Source: CAYXZQ01 sp964469935
Lineage (GTDB): Archaea > Nanobdellota > Nanobdellia > Woesearchaeales > DSVV01
DNA: 36,362 nucleotides
Reading direction: 5' to 3'
Assembly (NCBI GenBank): GCA_964469935.1
Contig: CAYXZQ010000014.1
Coordinates: 1-36,362 of the forward strand
The notes below the pieces were generated by a model. That model saw only the letters and a list, made by a program, of their open reading frames with translations, searched no databases and was not told the origin of the DNA. Shown one piece after another: positions 1-7,836 of this stretch. The translations under genes were made by a program, and so were the position numbers. Within the stretch, counting starts at the first letter, position 1, and each line of letters opens with the position of its first letter.

Positions 1-749
1 TCGACGAGGTCGTGAGAGAGACGGACAGGGACGGGATAATAATAAAGGCTGACAGCCTGGGAAGCCTCGAGGCGCTTGTCACCCTTCTACGCGAAAAGAA
101 AGTACCCATCCAGAAGGCTAGCGTGGGAAACATCACCAAGAAGGATTTCGCAGACGCCCAATGCAACTTCGACTGCGACCCCCTCCTTGCAATAATCCTC
201 GGCTTCAACGTCAAGATATCACCTGACGCAGAGGAATTCATCAAGTCGGGGGAGGTCAAGATACTGACAAACCAGGTCATATACAGGCTCATCGAGGACT
301 TCGAGCAGTGGACAGATAAAGAGAAGAAGAGGATCGAGAGCCTGAAGGTCTCAGGCATCACGAGGCCGTGCAAGCTCGAGGTCATGAAAGGTTACGTATT
401 CAGGCAGAACAACCCCGCTGTCTTCGGCGTCGATGTGATAGAAGGGACCCTGAAGACCGACATGATGCTGATGAAGAGCGACGGCGCGAGACTTGAGGCT
501 GTCAGGGGCATACAGGCTGAGCAGAAGAGCATCGACAGCGCTGAGAAGAACAAGCAGGTCGCGATATCTGTCGACGGCATTACTGTGGGCAGGCATGTCA
601 CCGAGGGCGACATATTATATTCAGACCTGACACAGGAAGAGTTCCGGAAGCTCAAGGACATGAAGGGCATACTCACGGGCGACGAGATAGAGATACTTAA
701 GGAGATTGCGGAGATCAAGAGGAAGCAGGAGCCGATGTGGGGTGTCTGA
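1..749 (+). CDS. infB: Translation initiation factor aIF5B (IF-2 family), C-terminal part; 5' truncated by window edge
   Basis: The open frame enters from the left edge (codons in frame from base 3) and gives about 248 residues, so the GTP-binding half lies outside the window. What is visible matches domains III and IV of the archaeal/eukaryotic IF2-like factor: the DSLGSLEAL segment, an alpha/beta domain, then a beta-barrel with RPCKLEVMKGYVFRQNNPA and VDGITVGRHVTEGD, and a charged C-terminal helix ending EPMWGV. In archaea this factor promotes subunit joining and initiator tRNA placement at start codons. The GTG at 12 is internal and not the start. The next gene is convergent, and no strong terminator is visible in the short gap. 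Confidence 0.93.
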   Translation, partial: DEVVRETDRDGIIIKADSLGSLEALVTLLREKKVPIQKASVGNITKKDFADAQCNFDCDPLLAIILGFNVKISPDAEEFIKSGEVKILTNQVIYRLIEDFEQWTDKEKKRIESLKVSGITRPCKLEVMKGYVFRQNNPAVFGVDVIEGTLKTDMMLMKSDGARLEAVRGIQAEQKSIDSAEKNKQVAISVDGITVGRHVTEGDILYSDLTQEEFRKLKDMKGILTGDEIEILKEIAEIKRKQEPMWGV

Positions 750-791
750 CCCCGTACACGCTTTTAATCAAAATCGATGCTTGGATCAGTA

Positions 792-1820
792 TCATCGGGT
801 ATAGATTGCCTTGAGTTCAGCAGCGAGCTTTTCAGAATTCTTTTTTCTTTCAGTCTCAATCCGCCTGTTCAGAGTGCCAAGCTGTCTCAGCTCGGATGAA
901 AGGTCAGGCTCCGCCTCGGATGCTGACCTGTCCAGGATGACCCTGTATGTACCGACGATCCTGCTTATGGTTTCAGGGTCGTATTCCCTCCCTTGGACCT
1001 TGAAATATGAAATGCCCTCCCTCATCAGCCTGGGAATGGACGTTGCATGGTTGAAGCTCTTGCTATGTCCGGCCAAAAACATCCCCAGGACCTGATTCGG
1101 GACCTTCTTCCTGACAAAAGTCTCGTCCAGGAGCAGGCACGGTCTGTAGCATCCGCCTGCGTATTCAGGGTCGCCCCTCCTCTTCCTTGTCATGAATCCA
1201 TCCGAGTCCTCGTATGATTCCTCGACAAGCCCCTTGTCAAAGAAGCTGTAAAGACTGCAACCGCCGACACCTCCGAAGCAGTTCGTCCCCTGGACAAGGA
1301 GCTCTATCCTGAGGTCAAGTTCCGGCTTCATCGCCTGCTCATTGAGCGCGATTATGTCGTCGATGCCCATGTCGCTGCAGGGAACGACGATATCTGCGCC
1401 GTTCTTCTTTGCCTGCTCAAGCCCCTTCCTGTCCCGGATTTTGCAGCCGACGCTTGCGACAATCTCAATTCTTCTGCCATGCTCATCCCTCACTGCCCTC
1501 ATCAGGCCGTAATTGCCGAGGATTATCTTGCTTATGCCCCATTCCAGGTAATCAGGAATCTTTTTATTTACGATGAATTCGAAATTCTCATCTTTGAGGT
1601 CGCCCTGGAAACCTGTCCTGTTCAGGACCACATAGACTTCCTTGTGCAGTCCTGCAAGAGACGCCAGCTCTCTTATCTGCTCATGGTAGAGCTCAAATCC
1701 TGAGCCCCATCTCCTGCTGAGCCCGATGGCGCCGACAAACACGGCATCAGCGCCTGCCTCAAAGTTTTTGATGGCCATTTCGATGCTTCCGGCAGGAGCG
1801 AGAAGCTTTGCCTTTTCCAT
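792..1820 (-). CDS. Peptidase U32 family protein (UbiU/YegQ-like) with Fe-S cysteine pattern
   Basis: 342 residues. The N-terminus KLLAPAGSIEMAIKNFEAGA is the typical U32 TIM-barrel opening. Four cysteines follow the family's cluster pattern, C181-x6-C188 and later C224-x3-C228 (GGCYRPC), which in UbiU/UbiV ligate a [4Fe-4S] cluster. Members act in oxygen-independent hydroxylation (UbiUV), tRNA or rRNA modification (TrhP, RlhA) or as poorly characterised proteases. Length and cysteines say family membership, not substrate. The ATG is at 1820, with an AT-rich TATA-like element about 27 bases upstream, suggesting a leaderless message. It stands alone between convergent aIF5B and a divergent small gene, so context gives no pathway hint. 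Confidence 0.85.
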   Translation of the reverse strand: MEKAKLLAPAGSIEMAIKNFEAGADAVFVGAIGLSRRWGSGFELYHEQIRELASLAGLHKEVYVVLNRTGFQGDLKDENFEFIVNKKIPDYLEWGISKIILGNYGLMRAVRDEHGRRIEIVASVGCKIRDRKGLEQAKKNGADIVVPCSDMGIDDIIALNEQAMKPELDLRIELLVQGTNCFGGVGGCSLYSFFDKGLVEESYEDSDGFMTRKRRGDPEYAGGCYRPCLLLDETFVRKKVPNQVLGMFLAGHSKSFNHATSIPRLMREGISYFKVQGREYDPETISRIVGTYRVILDRSASEAEPDLSSELRQLGTLNRRIETERKKNSEKLAAELKAIYTR

Positions 1821-1840
1821 GCTGGGAAGAGTAATGCCTA

Positions 1841-1854
1841 TTAATTTATTAATT
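1841..1854 (-). promoter_or_regulatory. TATA-like element for the U32 gene
   Basis: An AT-only stretch (ttaatttattaatt on the + strand) centred about 27 nt from the ATG at 1820, the spacing expected for a leaderless archaeal transcript. No Shine-Dalgarno sequence is seen before this ATG. Confidence 0.45.
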
Positions 1855-1912
1855 TTTGGATAGCCGACGGGACTGCGACGTGAAAATGGACGGCTTGAAC
1901 CATAATGACAAT

Positions 1913-1921
1913 CTTTATATA
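1913..1921 (+). promoter_or_regulatory. TATA box for the small Lys/Ala-rich membrane protein
   Basis: ctttatata lies about 55 nt before the ATG at 1968. A start site near 1940 would leave a leader of about 28 nt containing the ribosome-binding site aaggtg at 1956-1961. Confidence 0.5.
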
Positions 1922-1967
1922 TCTTTTATAACTAACCTTTGAGCAACATCATAAAAAGGTGATAAGC

Positions 1968-2237
1968 ATGGCAAAGAAAAAGGCTCCTGTAAAGAAACAG
2001 GCAAAGGCAAGTTCTGCTAAGGAAATGGAAAAGAAGATGGCTGCACGCATGAAACAGATGGAAAGCACGGCAAAGGCCGAGCTCCAGAAGGCCAAGACGA
2101 AATTCATGCAGAAAGAGAAGAAAGTCAAGGAATATGTGAAGAAGAATCCAGAGAAGGCCATGGCAATAGCAGTTGGTCTCGGTGCAGCGATTGGCGCTGT
2201 CACAGGCGCAATGGCCACAAGGAAGAAAAAGAAATAA
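1968..2237 (+). CDS. Small Lys/Ala-rich protein with C-terminal membrane anchor, DUF883/YqjD-like architecture
   Basis: 89 residues. I chose the ATG at 1968 over the in-frame GTG at 1959 because that GTG is part of the ribosome-binding site aaggtg. Residues 1-60 are a highly charged amphipathic helix or coiled coil rich in Lys, Ala and Met. Residues 64-83 are a Gly/Ala-rich membrane segment (VGLGAAIGAVTGAMA), followed by a RKKKK tail. That is the architecture of the bacterial DUF883 family (ElaB/YqjD), tail-anchored proteins reported to bind ribosomes at the membrane. Sequence identity cannot be tested here and low-complexity composition could mislead. The following two-helix membrane protein strengthens the comparison because YqjD is also followed by such a gene (YqjE). 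Confidence 0.75.
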   Translation: MAKKKAPVKKQAKASSAKEMEKKMAARMKQMESTAKAELQKAKTKFMQKEKKVKEYVKKNPEKAMAIAVGLGAAIGAVTGAMATRKKKK

Positions 2238-2269
2238 CCAAATATTTTTTGTTTGTTTTTGCTGGTGGG

Positions 2270-2632
2270 ATGATGCCGAATAACAAGGTGATGAAGAAGG
2301 CCTCAAAAAAGACTTTGGGCAAATCAGTGGATTCTGTCGCCGACTACATAGACCTCGTCTCTCAGATCATCGCAGAGTACTTCAACAGGCGCTACAAGAT
2401 AGAGAAGAAGGTCGAGGACATCAAGAAGGCGACTTTCCACGCATTATATTCCCTGAAGAGGGAATTTGTCAAGACCATGGTCGAGTCGCTTTTCCTTGCG
2501 ACCGGCCTGCTCGCCCTGATACTCGGGACAATAATCCTGCTCGCAAGATACATCGACATCGAGTACATACTGATTTTCTACGGTCTTATCGTCACCATCG
2601 CCATTCTCCTCAGGCTCAAGGTGGATGTATAA
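2270..2632 (+). CDS. Small membrane protein with two transmembrane helices (holin-superfamily-III/YqjE-like architecture)
   Basis: 120 residues from the ATG at 2270, or 119 from the adjacent ATG at 2273; the ggtggg at 2264-2269 fits the second better. An upstream in-frame TTG at 2249 is unsupported. Residues 1-70 are charged and helical (VADYIDLVSQIIAEYFNRRY). Two hydrophobic helices follow at about 72-93 and 99-115, joined by a short acidic turn (RYIDIEY) and ending in a short basic tail. It starts 32 bases after the preceding anchored helix protein in the same direction, so the two are probably co-transcribed. I do not recognise a specific family from sequence alone; the resemblance to YqjE is in layout and gene order. 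Confidence 0.7.
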   Translation: MMPNNKVMKKASKKTLGKSVDSVADYIDLVSQIIAEYFNRRYKIEKKVEDIKKATFHALYSLKREFVKTMVESLFLATGLLALILGTIILLARYIDIEYILIFYGLIVTIAILLRLKVDV

Positions 2633-2844
2633 AGCCGTTAGCACTCATCTTTTGAGCATGATGTAGGTAATGTGTGTTAATAATCTTGGTCTGCTTGCTA
2701 CACAGAATTCCTGATCATACATCATCGATGAAAATCTGTTCCTGCCGGCTCCTGAGCGTCCTTACCTTGGTTGTGCTCGCAATATTGTCCCCGACAATGA
2801 TTTTCACACTTCAAGCATGACTGATTATCAGGATTTCACCAAAG

Positions 2845-2855
2845 CTTTATAAAAG
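2845..2855 (+). promoter_or_regulatory. TATA box for lgt-map
   Basis: ctttataaaag is centred about 28 nt before the lgt ATG at 2878 with no Shine-Dalgarno between, which predicts a leaderless or nearly leaderless transcript. The preceding gap, 2633-2844, holds no ORF or RNA structure I can support. Confidence 0.55.
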
Positions 2856-2877
2856 AGCCGGCATTCTTTCATGAGCA

Positions 2878-3708
2878 ATGATTGAGCACATGCTGAACCC
2901 GGTGATAGTCAGCATCGGTTCCCTGCAGATAAGGTGGTACAGCCTCTTCTACATAATAGGGCTCGCAATCGCGTATTTCATAATTCACCACATTGCCAGG
3001 GAGAGGAATCTCAGGCTCACAAAGGACGACGTCCTGGATTTCATCGTCTACATCGCAGCAGGGCTCCTTGTCGGCGCAAGGGTGTTCTATTTCATATTCT
3101 ACGACTTCTCGGGCCTCATCCATGATCCACTGGAGCTCTTCAGGGTCTGGCACGGAGGTATGAGCTTCCACGGCGGGCTGATAGGAGTCCTTGTCTCTGG
3201 TTACATCTTCTGCAGGAAGAAGGGCGTCGATTTCTGGGATATGGCGGACATCACTGTAATACCGCTTGGCCTCGGCCTTGCTCTCGGGAGGATAGGGAAC
3301 TTCATCAACGGCGAACTCTACGGCAGGGTCTGGAACGGGGCGCTTTGCATAGACTACTCCCACAACCCTTACCTTGATTACCTGCCTAAGATGTGCAGGT
3401 ATCCCTCACAGCTTGTCGAGTCGCTCAAGAACATCTTGATATTCACAGTCCTCTGGAACATTAGGAACAGGAAGCTGCCGAAGGGTTTTCTCTTCTGGAC
3501 ATTCGTTACGATGTACGGATTCCTTAGGTTCTTCATCGAGTTCATCAGGCAGCCCGACCCCCAGCTGGGCTTTGTCATTGGCCCATTCACCATGGGGCAG
3601 GTGCTCTGCTCGGTCATGATCCTAGTAGGAGGGACTATGCTTGTCCGGCTGACCGTGAAGAGCAGGAAGAGAAAGACTTTAAATAAGAAGAGGAAATCCA
3701 GGAAATGA
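2878..3708 (+). CDS. lgt: Prolipoprotein diacylglyceryl transferase (Lgt)
   Basis: 276 residues, the normal Lgt length, with about seven hydrophobic segments. The diagnostic motifs are present: HGGMSFHGG at 92-100 and the Lgt signature GRIGNFINGELYGR at 137-150, containing the Arg and Asn matching the E. coli R143/N146 region. A charged Arg/Lys tail closes the protein. In bacteria Lgt transfers diacylglycerol from phosphatidylglycerol to the lipobox cysteine of prolipoproteins. In an archaeon the donor would presumably be an archaeol-type lipid, which is inference. The stop codon overlaps the start of the methionine aminopeptidase gene. No convincing lipobox protein and no LspA is encoded in the window. 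Confidence 0.95.
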   Translation: MIEHMLNPVIVSIGSLQIRWYSLFYIIGLAIAYFIIHHIARERNLRLTKDDVLDFIVYIAAGLLVGARVFYFIFYDFSGLIHDPLELFRVWHGGMSFHGGLIGVLVSGYIFCRKKGVDFWDMADITVIPLGLGLALGRIGNFINGELYGRVWNGALCIDYSHNPYLDYLPKMCRYPSQLVESLKNILIFTVLWNIRNRKLPKGFLFWTFVTMYGFLRFFIEFIRQPDPQLGFVIGPFTMGQVLCSVMILVGGTMLVRLTVKSRKRKTLNKKRKSRK

Positions 3709-4577
3709 TGGAAGACTGGATAAAGGCAGGAAAGATAGCTTCTGAAGCAAGGGAATTCTCAAGACAGCTGGTCAAGCCCGGCACCCGCCTGTTTGACATC
3801 GCCGAGCAGGTGGAGAATAAGATAAGGGAACTCGGCGGAGTCCCAGGATTTCCAGTGAACCTCTCACTCAACGAGGTCGCAGCGCATTACACCCCAGTCC
3901 CTAGCGATGAGATAGTCCTCGAAGACCAGGTCATCAAGATTGATATAGGGACATGCGTAAACGGTGCCATAGGGGACACTGCATACACAGTCGACCTTTC
4001 CGGGAAATACTCCGAGCTTGTCAGGGCGTCGAGAGAGGCGCTTGCCAATGTCGAGAAGATCCTCGGGGTCGGAACCAGCCTGGGCGATATTGGCAAGACC
4101 ATCCAGGATACCATCACGAGCTACGGCTTTGTCCCTGTCAAGAACCTCTCGGGCCACGGGCTCTCGAGCTTCAGCGTCCATGAACCTCCGTCGATCCCGA
4201 ATGTCAACACCAATGACCCGACGGTCCTCAAGAAAGGGCAGACTATCGCAATCGAGCCCTTCGCCACTGACGGGGCGGGTCTCATCAAGGAGTCGGGCGG
4301 GGCCATGATATATTCCCAGGTGAACAAGAGACCTGTCAGGAGCGCATTCTCAAGGCAGATATTTGCCGAGATACAGAAATACGACAACCTGCCATTCGCT
4401 ACGAGATGGCTTGCAGCGAAGTTCGGGGAGGGAAGGACAAGGCTCGGGCTGCGTGAGCTCTCCCAGGCAGGGAATGTCAAGGAGTATCCTCCTCTCGTCG
4501 AGATTAACAAGGGTATGGTGAGCCAGGCCGAACACACGTTCATAATAGACGACAAGGTCACGAACACGACAAGGTAA
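3705..4577 (+). CDS. map: Methionine aminopeptidase, type II (archaeal)
   Basis: 290 residues with the pita-bread fold signatures. The five metal ligands are visible: D80 (KIDIGT), D91 (GDTAYT), H151 (GHGL), E184 (IEPF) and E276 (QAEHTF), with active-site H61 (NEVAAHYTP) and H159. The insertion between about 205 and 265 (KRPVRSAFSRQIF to YPPLVE) is the helical subdomain that marks type II enzymes. It removes the initiator Met from nascent proteins in the cytoplasm. ATG codons at 3705 and 3708 both overlap the lgt stop codon, so the two genes are translationally coupled. The gene converges on hisS. Confidence 0.96.
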   Translation: MMEDWIKAGKIASEAREFSRQLVKPGTRLFDIAEQVENKIRELGGVPGFPVNLSLNEVAAHYTPVPSDEIVLEDQVIKIDIGTCVNGAIGDTAYTVDLSGKYSELVRASREALANVEKILGVGTSLGDIGKTIQDTITSYGFVPVKNLSGHGLSSFSVHEPPSIPNVNTNDPTVLKKGQTIAIEPFATDGAGLIKESGGAMIYSQVNKRPVRSAFSRQIFAEIQKYDNLPFATRWLAAKFGEGRTRLGLRELSQAGNVKEYPPLVEINKGMVSQAEHTFIIDDKVTNTTR

Positions 4578-4600
4578 GAATAGGGTTATAGATAAGTCAA

Positions 4601-5845
4601 TCATATAAGGGTGCTGAGCTTTTTCTTCACTTCCTTTCCGGTCTTCATGTCCTTTACCTTTACGACACCGCTCTTCAGCTCATCGGGCCCTATTACTATC
4701 AGTTTTTTTGCAGAAAGAGCGTTTGCATAACTGAGCTGCTTGCCCAAGTTTCTCTGGTTGAGGTCAATTCCGACAGAATGTTTTTTCCTGAGTTTCCGGA
4801 TAATGTCCATCACTTTCCTTCCCGGCCTGCCTATCACCGCAATGAAGTAATCAGGCCCCTGAAGCTCCTGCCTGATGACCCCTTTCTCCTGGATAAGCAG
4901 GGAGACTGTCGAGTATCCTATCGCAAAGCCAGTCGCAGGTGTATCCAGGCCGCCGAAAAGCTTTATCATGCCGTCGTACCTTCCTCCCCCGCAGAGAGCC
5001 CGGAACTTCCCCTGCCTGTCGAATATCTCGAAGACCGTGCCTGAATAGTATGCAAGGCCCCTTGCAGTGGAGATGTCAAATTCAGCAACATCATCATCAA
5101 GGAACTGCAGAACAGACTTGAGCTCGTCAAAACCTTCACAGGCCAGGTCAGGCATCTTAAGACTCTTAAGGTCATCAAACGAATATTTCATGATTGCGAG
5201 GATCTCGCGTGTTTTCCCATAATCTATCTTCAGGCTGCCAAGCTCCTGGATGAACTCGTCTTCCCTAATCTTCGACCTCTTGTCGATTATCCTCAGCACG
5301 TCCTTGATCTTCTTTTCGGGGACAATCTCCTGGAGGAGGCCCTGGAGCAGTTTCCTGTTGTTCACCTTGACGACGAAATCCTTTTTCTTCAGCCCGAGGG
5401 AGAGGAGGGAGTCGACTGCGAGATTAATAACCTCGGCGTCCGCTTCAGGCTTCCCAGAGCCGTATATCTCTGCATTGAACTGGTAGAACTCCCTCTGCCT
5501 GCCTGCCTGGGGGTTCTCGTATCTCCACAGCTTTCCTATCGAGTACCATTTCACGGGCTTGGTGAGCTCTTTCTGCTTACTTATGAACATCCTGGCTGAA
5601 GAGGCTGTGAACTCGAACCTGAGGCCAAGCTCCTCGCTGCTCTTCTTGTCCATAGTGAAAATCTGCGACCTGACCTCGTCGCCAGATTTCCTTGTCAATA
5701 GACCAATCGCCTCCATTGATGGGGGGTCTATCTCCAGAAAGCAGTACTTCTCCGCTGCCTTCCTGAATAAATCAAATACCTTCCTCTGGACAGCCCTCTC
5801 TTCCGGATACTGGTCGACCGCACCCTTGACCTTCTTGAAAGACAT
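4601..5845 (-). CDS. hisS: Histidyl-tRNA synthetase
   Basis: 414 residues. Class II motif 2 is seen as WRYENPQAGRQREFYQFNAE (about 107-126), the histidine-specific ARGLAYYSGTVFE at 261-273, and motif 3 region GGGRYD at 286-291 followed by TPATGFAIG. The C-terminal 90 residues form the anticodon-binding alpha/beta domain (YFIAVIGRPGRKVMDIIRKL). It charges tRNA-His. The ATG at 5845 is supported by a TATA-like element about 25 bases upstream and by the normal N-terminus. The promoter region is shared with the divergent archaellin gene. It is slightly compact but complete. Confidence 0.96.
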   Translation of the reverse strand: MSFKKVKGAVDQYPEERAVQRKVFDLFRKAAEKYCFLEIDPPSMEAIGLLTRKSGDEVRSQIFTMDKKSSEELGLRFEFTASSARMFISKQKELTKPVKWYSIGKLWRYENPQAGRQREFYQFNAEIYGSGKPEADAEVINLAVDSLLSLGLKKKDFVVKVNNRKLLQGLLQEIVPEKKIKDVLRIIDKRSKIREDEFIQELGSLKIDYGKTREILAIMKYSFDDLKSLKMPDLACEGFDELKSVLQFLDDDVAEFDISTARGLAYYSGTVFEIFDRQGKFRALCGGGRYDGMIKLFGGLDTPATGFAIGYSTVSLLIQEKGVIRQELQGPDYFIAVIGRPGRKVMDIIRKLRKKHSVGIDLNQRNLGKQLSYANALSAKKLIVIGPDELKSGVVKVKDMKTGKEVKKKLSTLI

Positions 5846-5865
5846 GGTTGATATTAATTTTATCA

Positions 5866-5874
5866 GATATAAAT
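5866..5874 (-). promoter_or_regulatory. TATA box for hisS
   Basis: gatataaat on the + strand reads atttatatc on the minus strand, centred about 25 nt from the hisS ATG, consistent with a leaderless message. Confidence 0.45.
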
Positions 5875-5897
5875 AATTTACTAAGCAAAAACAGAAA

Positions 5898-5907
5898 AAT
5901 ATTTAAA
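5898..5907 (+). promoter_or_regulatory. TATA box for the archaellin gene
   Basis: aatatttaaa lies about 85 nt before the ATG at 5987. The predicted leader of about 55 nt ends in a strong ggtggtgg ribosome-binding site at 5973-5980, fitting a highly expressed structural protein. Confidence 0.5.
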
Positions 5908-5986
5908 GCACCATTTTCATAAATAGACGCACCAAACATATATAGTGGGTAAGATTCATTTAAAATTTAGAAGGTGGTGGTAAATA

Positions 5987-6910
5987 ATGGGTAAAAAAGG
6001 AGAGATGGGTGTAGGCACCCTTATAATTTTCATTGCCATGCTCCTGGTCGCAGCTGTAGCAGCTGGGGTACTGCTCCAGACAGCTGGCTCTCTTCAGGAA
6101 AAGAGCCTCTCGACAGGCCAGCAGGCAAAGAGCCAGATATCGACGCACGCTGAGACCGTCGAAGTATCGGCCACGGACGGAAGGAACGGGAACCTTTCGG
6201 ATTTCCAGGAGATTGTCAAGCTCGCGCCGGGCTCCGACCCAATCAAGCTTGAACAGGTCATCTTCACATTCAACACCAAGGACAATACAGCAACCCTGAA
6301 ATACAGGGGCACGGGGAGCATCTGCGAAAAGGACAATACTGTTGGTTACAACACATGGAATACAGAATCCATAGACAGTGACGTGGACACGGCGGTCGAT
6401 TCATACATGCTCGCCGAGGACCTTGACGACGACGGGGCAGACGATTATGTTTACGTGCATAATGTCGCTGCAGGCAACGATTACCTGTATTTCGACCTGA
6501 GCACTGCAGGGACACTGAACGTGTCGCTCGGCGCTGACATCAGTGCAGGCGCCGCAGCAGTCAATGTAGATAATGCCGCGCTGTCGAACGGCACAGACAC
6601 CTTTGCATATGTCACGGTAATAGGGACAGTAGGTCCGCAGGTGATAAACTCGAGCGCTGAATTCACTGTAACGCCATACAAGCTCGGCCAGGGTTACTTC
6701 TCTGCTACATACGAGCAGCAGGGGACCAACTGGATCGACGGCACAATGCAGAGGGGAGACATAGTCAAGCTTTGCTTTGAGGCTCCCAGGGATGTTACAG
6801 AGGACGAGGAAGTCAGGCTGAACTTCATACCGAAGATAGGCGCATCGACACTTACGCAGTTCGTGACCCCTGACGTAATCAGCACCCAGAGGGTATATCT
6901 GTATCCTTAG
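5987..6910 (+). CDS. flaB: Archaellin (FlaB/ArlB family)
   Basis: 307 residues. The N-terminus has a short basic class III leader (MGKKGEMG) followed by VGTLIIFIAMLLVAAVAAGV, close to the textbook archaellin start; cleavage is expected after Gly8. The helix is followed by Gln/Ser-rich coiled-coil residues and a beta-rich outer domain with a calcium-binding-like acidic loop (DSDVDT, EDLDDDGADD) and several N-glycosylation sequons (NLS, NVS, NGT, NSS). It would polymerise into the archaellum or an archaellum-like filament. No arlF, arlG, arlH or arlJ lies next to it; the only secretion ATPase is at 22907. It has its own promoter, a strong ribosome-binding site and a T-rich terminator, so it is monocistronic. 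Confidence 0.92.
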   Translation: MGKKGEMGVGTLIIFIAMLLVAAVAAGVLLQTAGSLQEKSLSTGQQAKSQISTHAETVEVSATDGRNGNLSDFQEIVKLAPGSDPIKLEQVIFTFNTKDNTATLKYRGTGSICEKDNTVGYNTWNTESIDSDVDTAVDSYMLAEDLDDDGADDYVYVHNVAAGNDYLYFDLSTAGTLNVSLGADISAGAAAVNVDNAALSNGTDTFAYVTVIGTVGPQVINSSAEFTVTPYKLGQGYFSATYEQQGTNWIDGTMQRGDIVKLCFEAPRDVTEDEEVRLNFIPKIGASTLTQFVTPDVISTQRVYLYP

Positions 6911-6926
6911 ATTTTTTTTTTCTTTA
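6911..6926 (+). terminator. T-tract terminator after the archaellin gene
   Basis: Ten consecutive T at 6912-6921, then ctttactt, directly after the archaellin stop codon. T-tracts terminate archaeal RNA polymerase. The convergent nuclease gene ends at 6928. Confidence 0.6.
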
Positions 6927-6927
6927 C

Positions 6928-7761
6928 TTAATCTTTTTCTTCCTTCTTGTTACATTCGCTGTAGAAATCGCACTCTCCGCTCCTCCATTTGCACAGCCCT
7001 GACCTGGACAGTGGATAGTCCTTTATGTCACGTGAGACAGTTTTCCTGTGGATGCTCTCGCATTCGCACCTCGCAAATTCCAGCAGTTCATCGTCGACAT
7101 CCACGAACCTCTCGCTGAACCGCAAAAAATGGATGCCCACCTTGTCAGGAAGCCTGTTGTTCTTCTCGTGATACAGCAAGGCGTATATTGCAAGCTGGAG
7201 CCTGTATGCCTCGCTCAGATGGTTCCTGCTCGAGGTCTTGTAGTCGACCAGTCTGACTTCGCCCTTTTCCTTGTCTTCAAAGATTGCATCTATGTAGCCC
7301 TGGACCCCGAACTTCTCCGATATGAAATGCTCCTCTGTTATCGGCGTCAGCTTCCTGAAAGCATCCCCCAGGGGCATTACAGCCATCTCACTTTTAAGCT
7401 TCCTGAGAAAGTCTATCAGCCAGAACTGGATCATCTGTTTTGTCTCATCGAGATAGAACCTGGCATCGGTATCTGACAGGCCCAATGACGAGAGCTGCTC
7501 CTCTGAATCCTTCCAGTGCCTGCCAAGCAGCTCATGCAGGATTATCTTGAACTCAAAATCGAAATTCTCAGATGATATCCCACCTATGTCGAGCTTGAAG
7601 AAATCCTCGAGCACCGAATGGGCGATCTTTCCCCTGACAAGGTATATGTTGGGCCTTGTCTCGAGTTCGGCAATGTACTGGTAGTAGTATTTCCTCGGGC
7701 ACTGCCTGTAGGTGTTTATCGAGCTCGGACTCTGGATCCTCTGGAAAGACACCTTTTCCAT
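6928..7761 (-). CDS. PD-(D/E)XK nuclease with Cas4/AddB-type Fe-S cysteines
   Basis: 277 residues. Motifs in order: SSINTYRQCPRKYYYQY (C21), RGKIAHSVLEDFF (H48), GYIDAIF (D158), LVDYKTS (D173, K175) and YRLQLAIYALL (Q189, Y193). A C-terminal trio C257, C264, C270 (CKWRSGECDFYSEC) with C21 completes a four-cysteine [4Fe-4S] site. This is the layout of RecB-family/Cas4-like exonucleases. No cas gene or CRISPR repeat is present in the window, so a role in DNA repair is more likely than CRISPR adaptation; that is inference. A TATA box 26 bases before the ATG suggests its own leaderless transcript downstream of the aIF2 gamma gene. Confidence 0.88.
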   Translation of the reverse strand: MEKVSFQRIQSPSSINTYRQCPRKYYYQYIAELETRPNIYLVRGKIAHSVLEDFFKLDIGGISSENFDFEFKIILHELLGRHWKDSEEQLSSLGLSDTDARFYLDETKQMIQFWLIDFLRKLKSEMAVMPLGDAFRKLTPITEEHFISEKFGVQGYIDAIFEDKEKGEVRLVDYKTSSRNHLSEAYRLQLAIYALLYHEKNNRLPDKVGIHFLRFSERFVDVDDELLEFARCECESIHRKTVSRDIKDYPLSRSGLCKWRSGECDFYSECNKKEEKD

Positions 7762-7781
7762 GAAGTGTTAATTCTGAAGAT

Positions 7782-7792
7782 GGTTTATAAGG
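7782..7792 (-). promoter_or_regulatory. TATA box for the PD-(D/E)XK nuclease gene
   Basis: ggtttataagg on the + strand reads cottataaacc-like (ccttataaacc) on the minus strand, centred about 26 nt upstream of the ATG at 7761. It lies in the 75-bp gap after the aIF2 gamma stop, giving the nuclease an independent leaderless promoter. Confidence 0.5.
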
Positions 7793-7836
7793 GTTTCTGT
7801 TTCATGCAATAATTCAGGATGGAGACACATGTCCTC

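Noticed and set aside
2633..2844. Possible C/D-box guide RNA (ATGATG, CTGA and GATGA elements) in the largest gap
   Set aside because: The box-like words are not spaced as C-D'-C'-D and no terminal stem is seen; short words of this kind are expected by chance.
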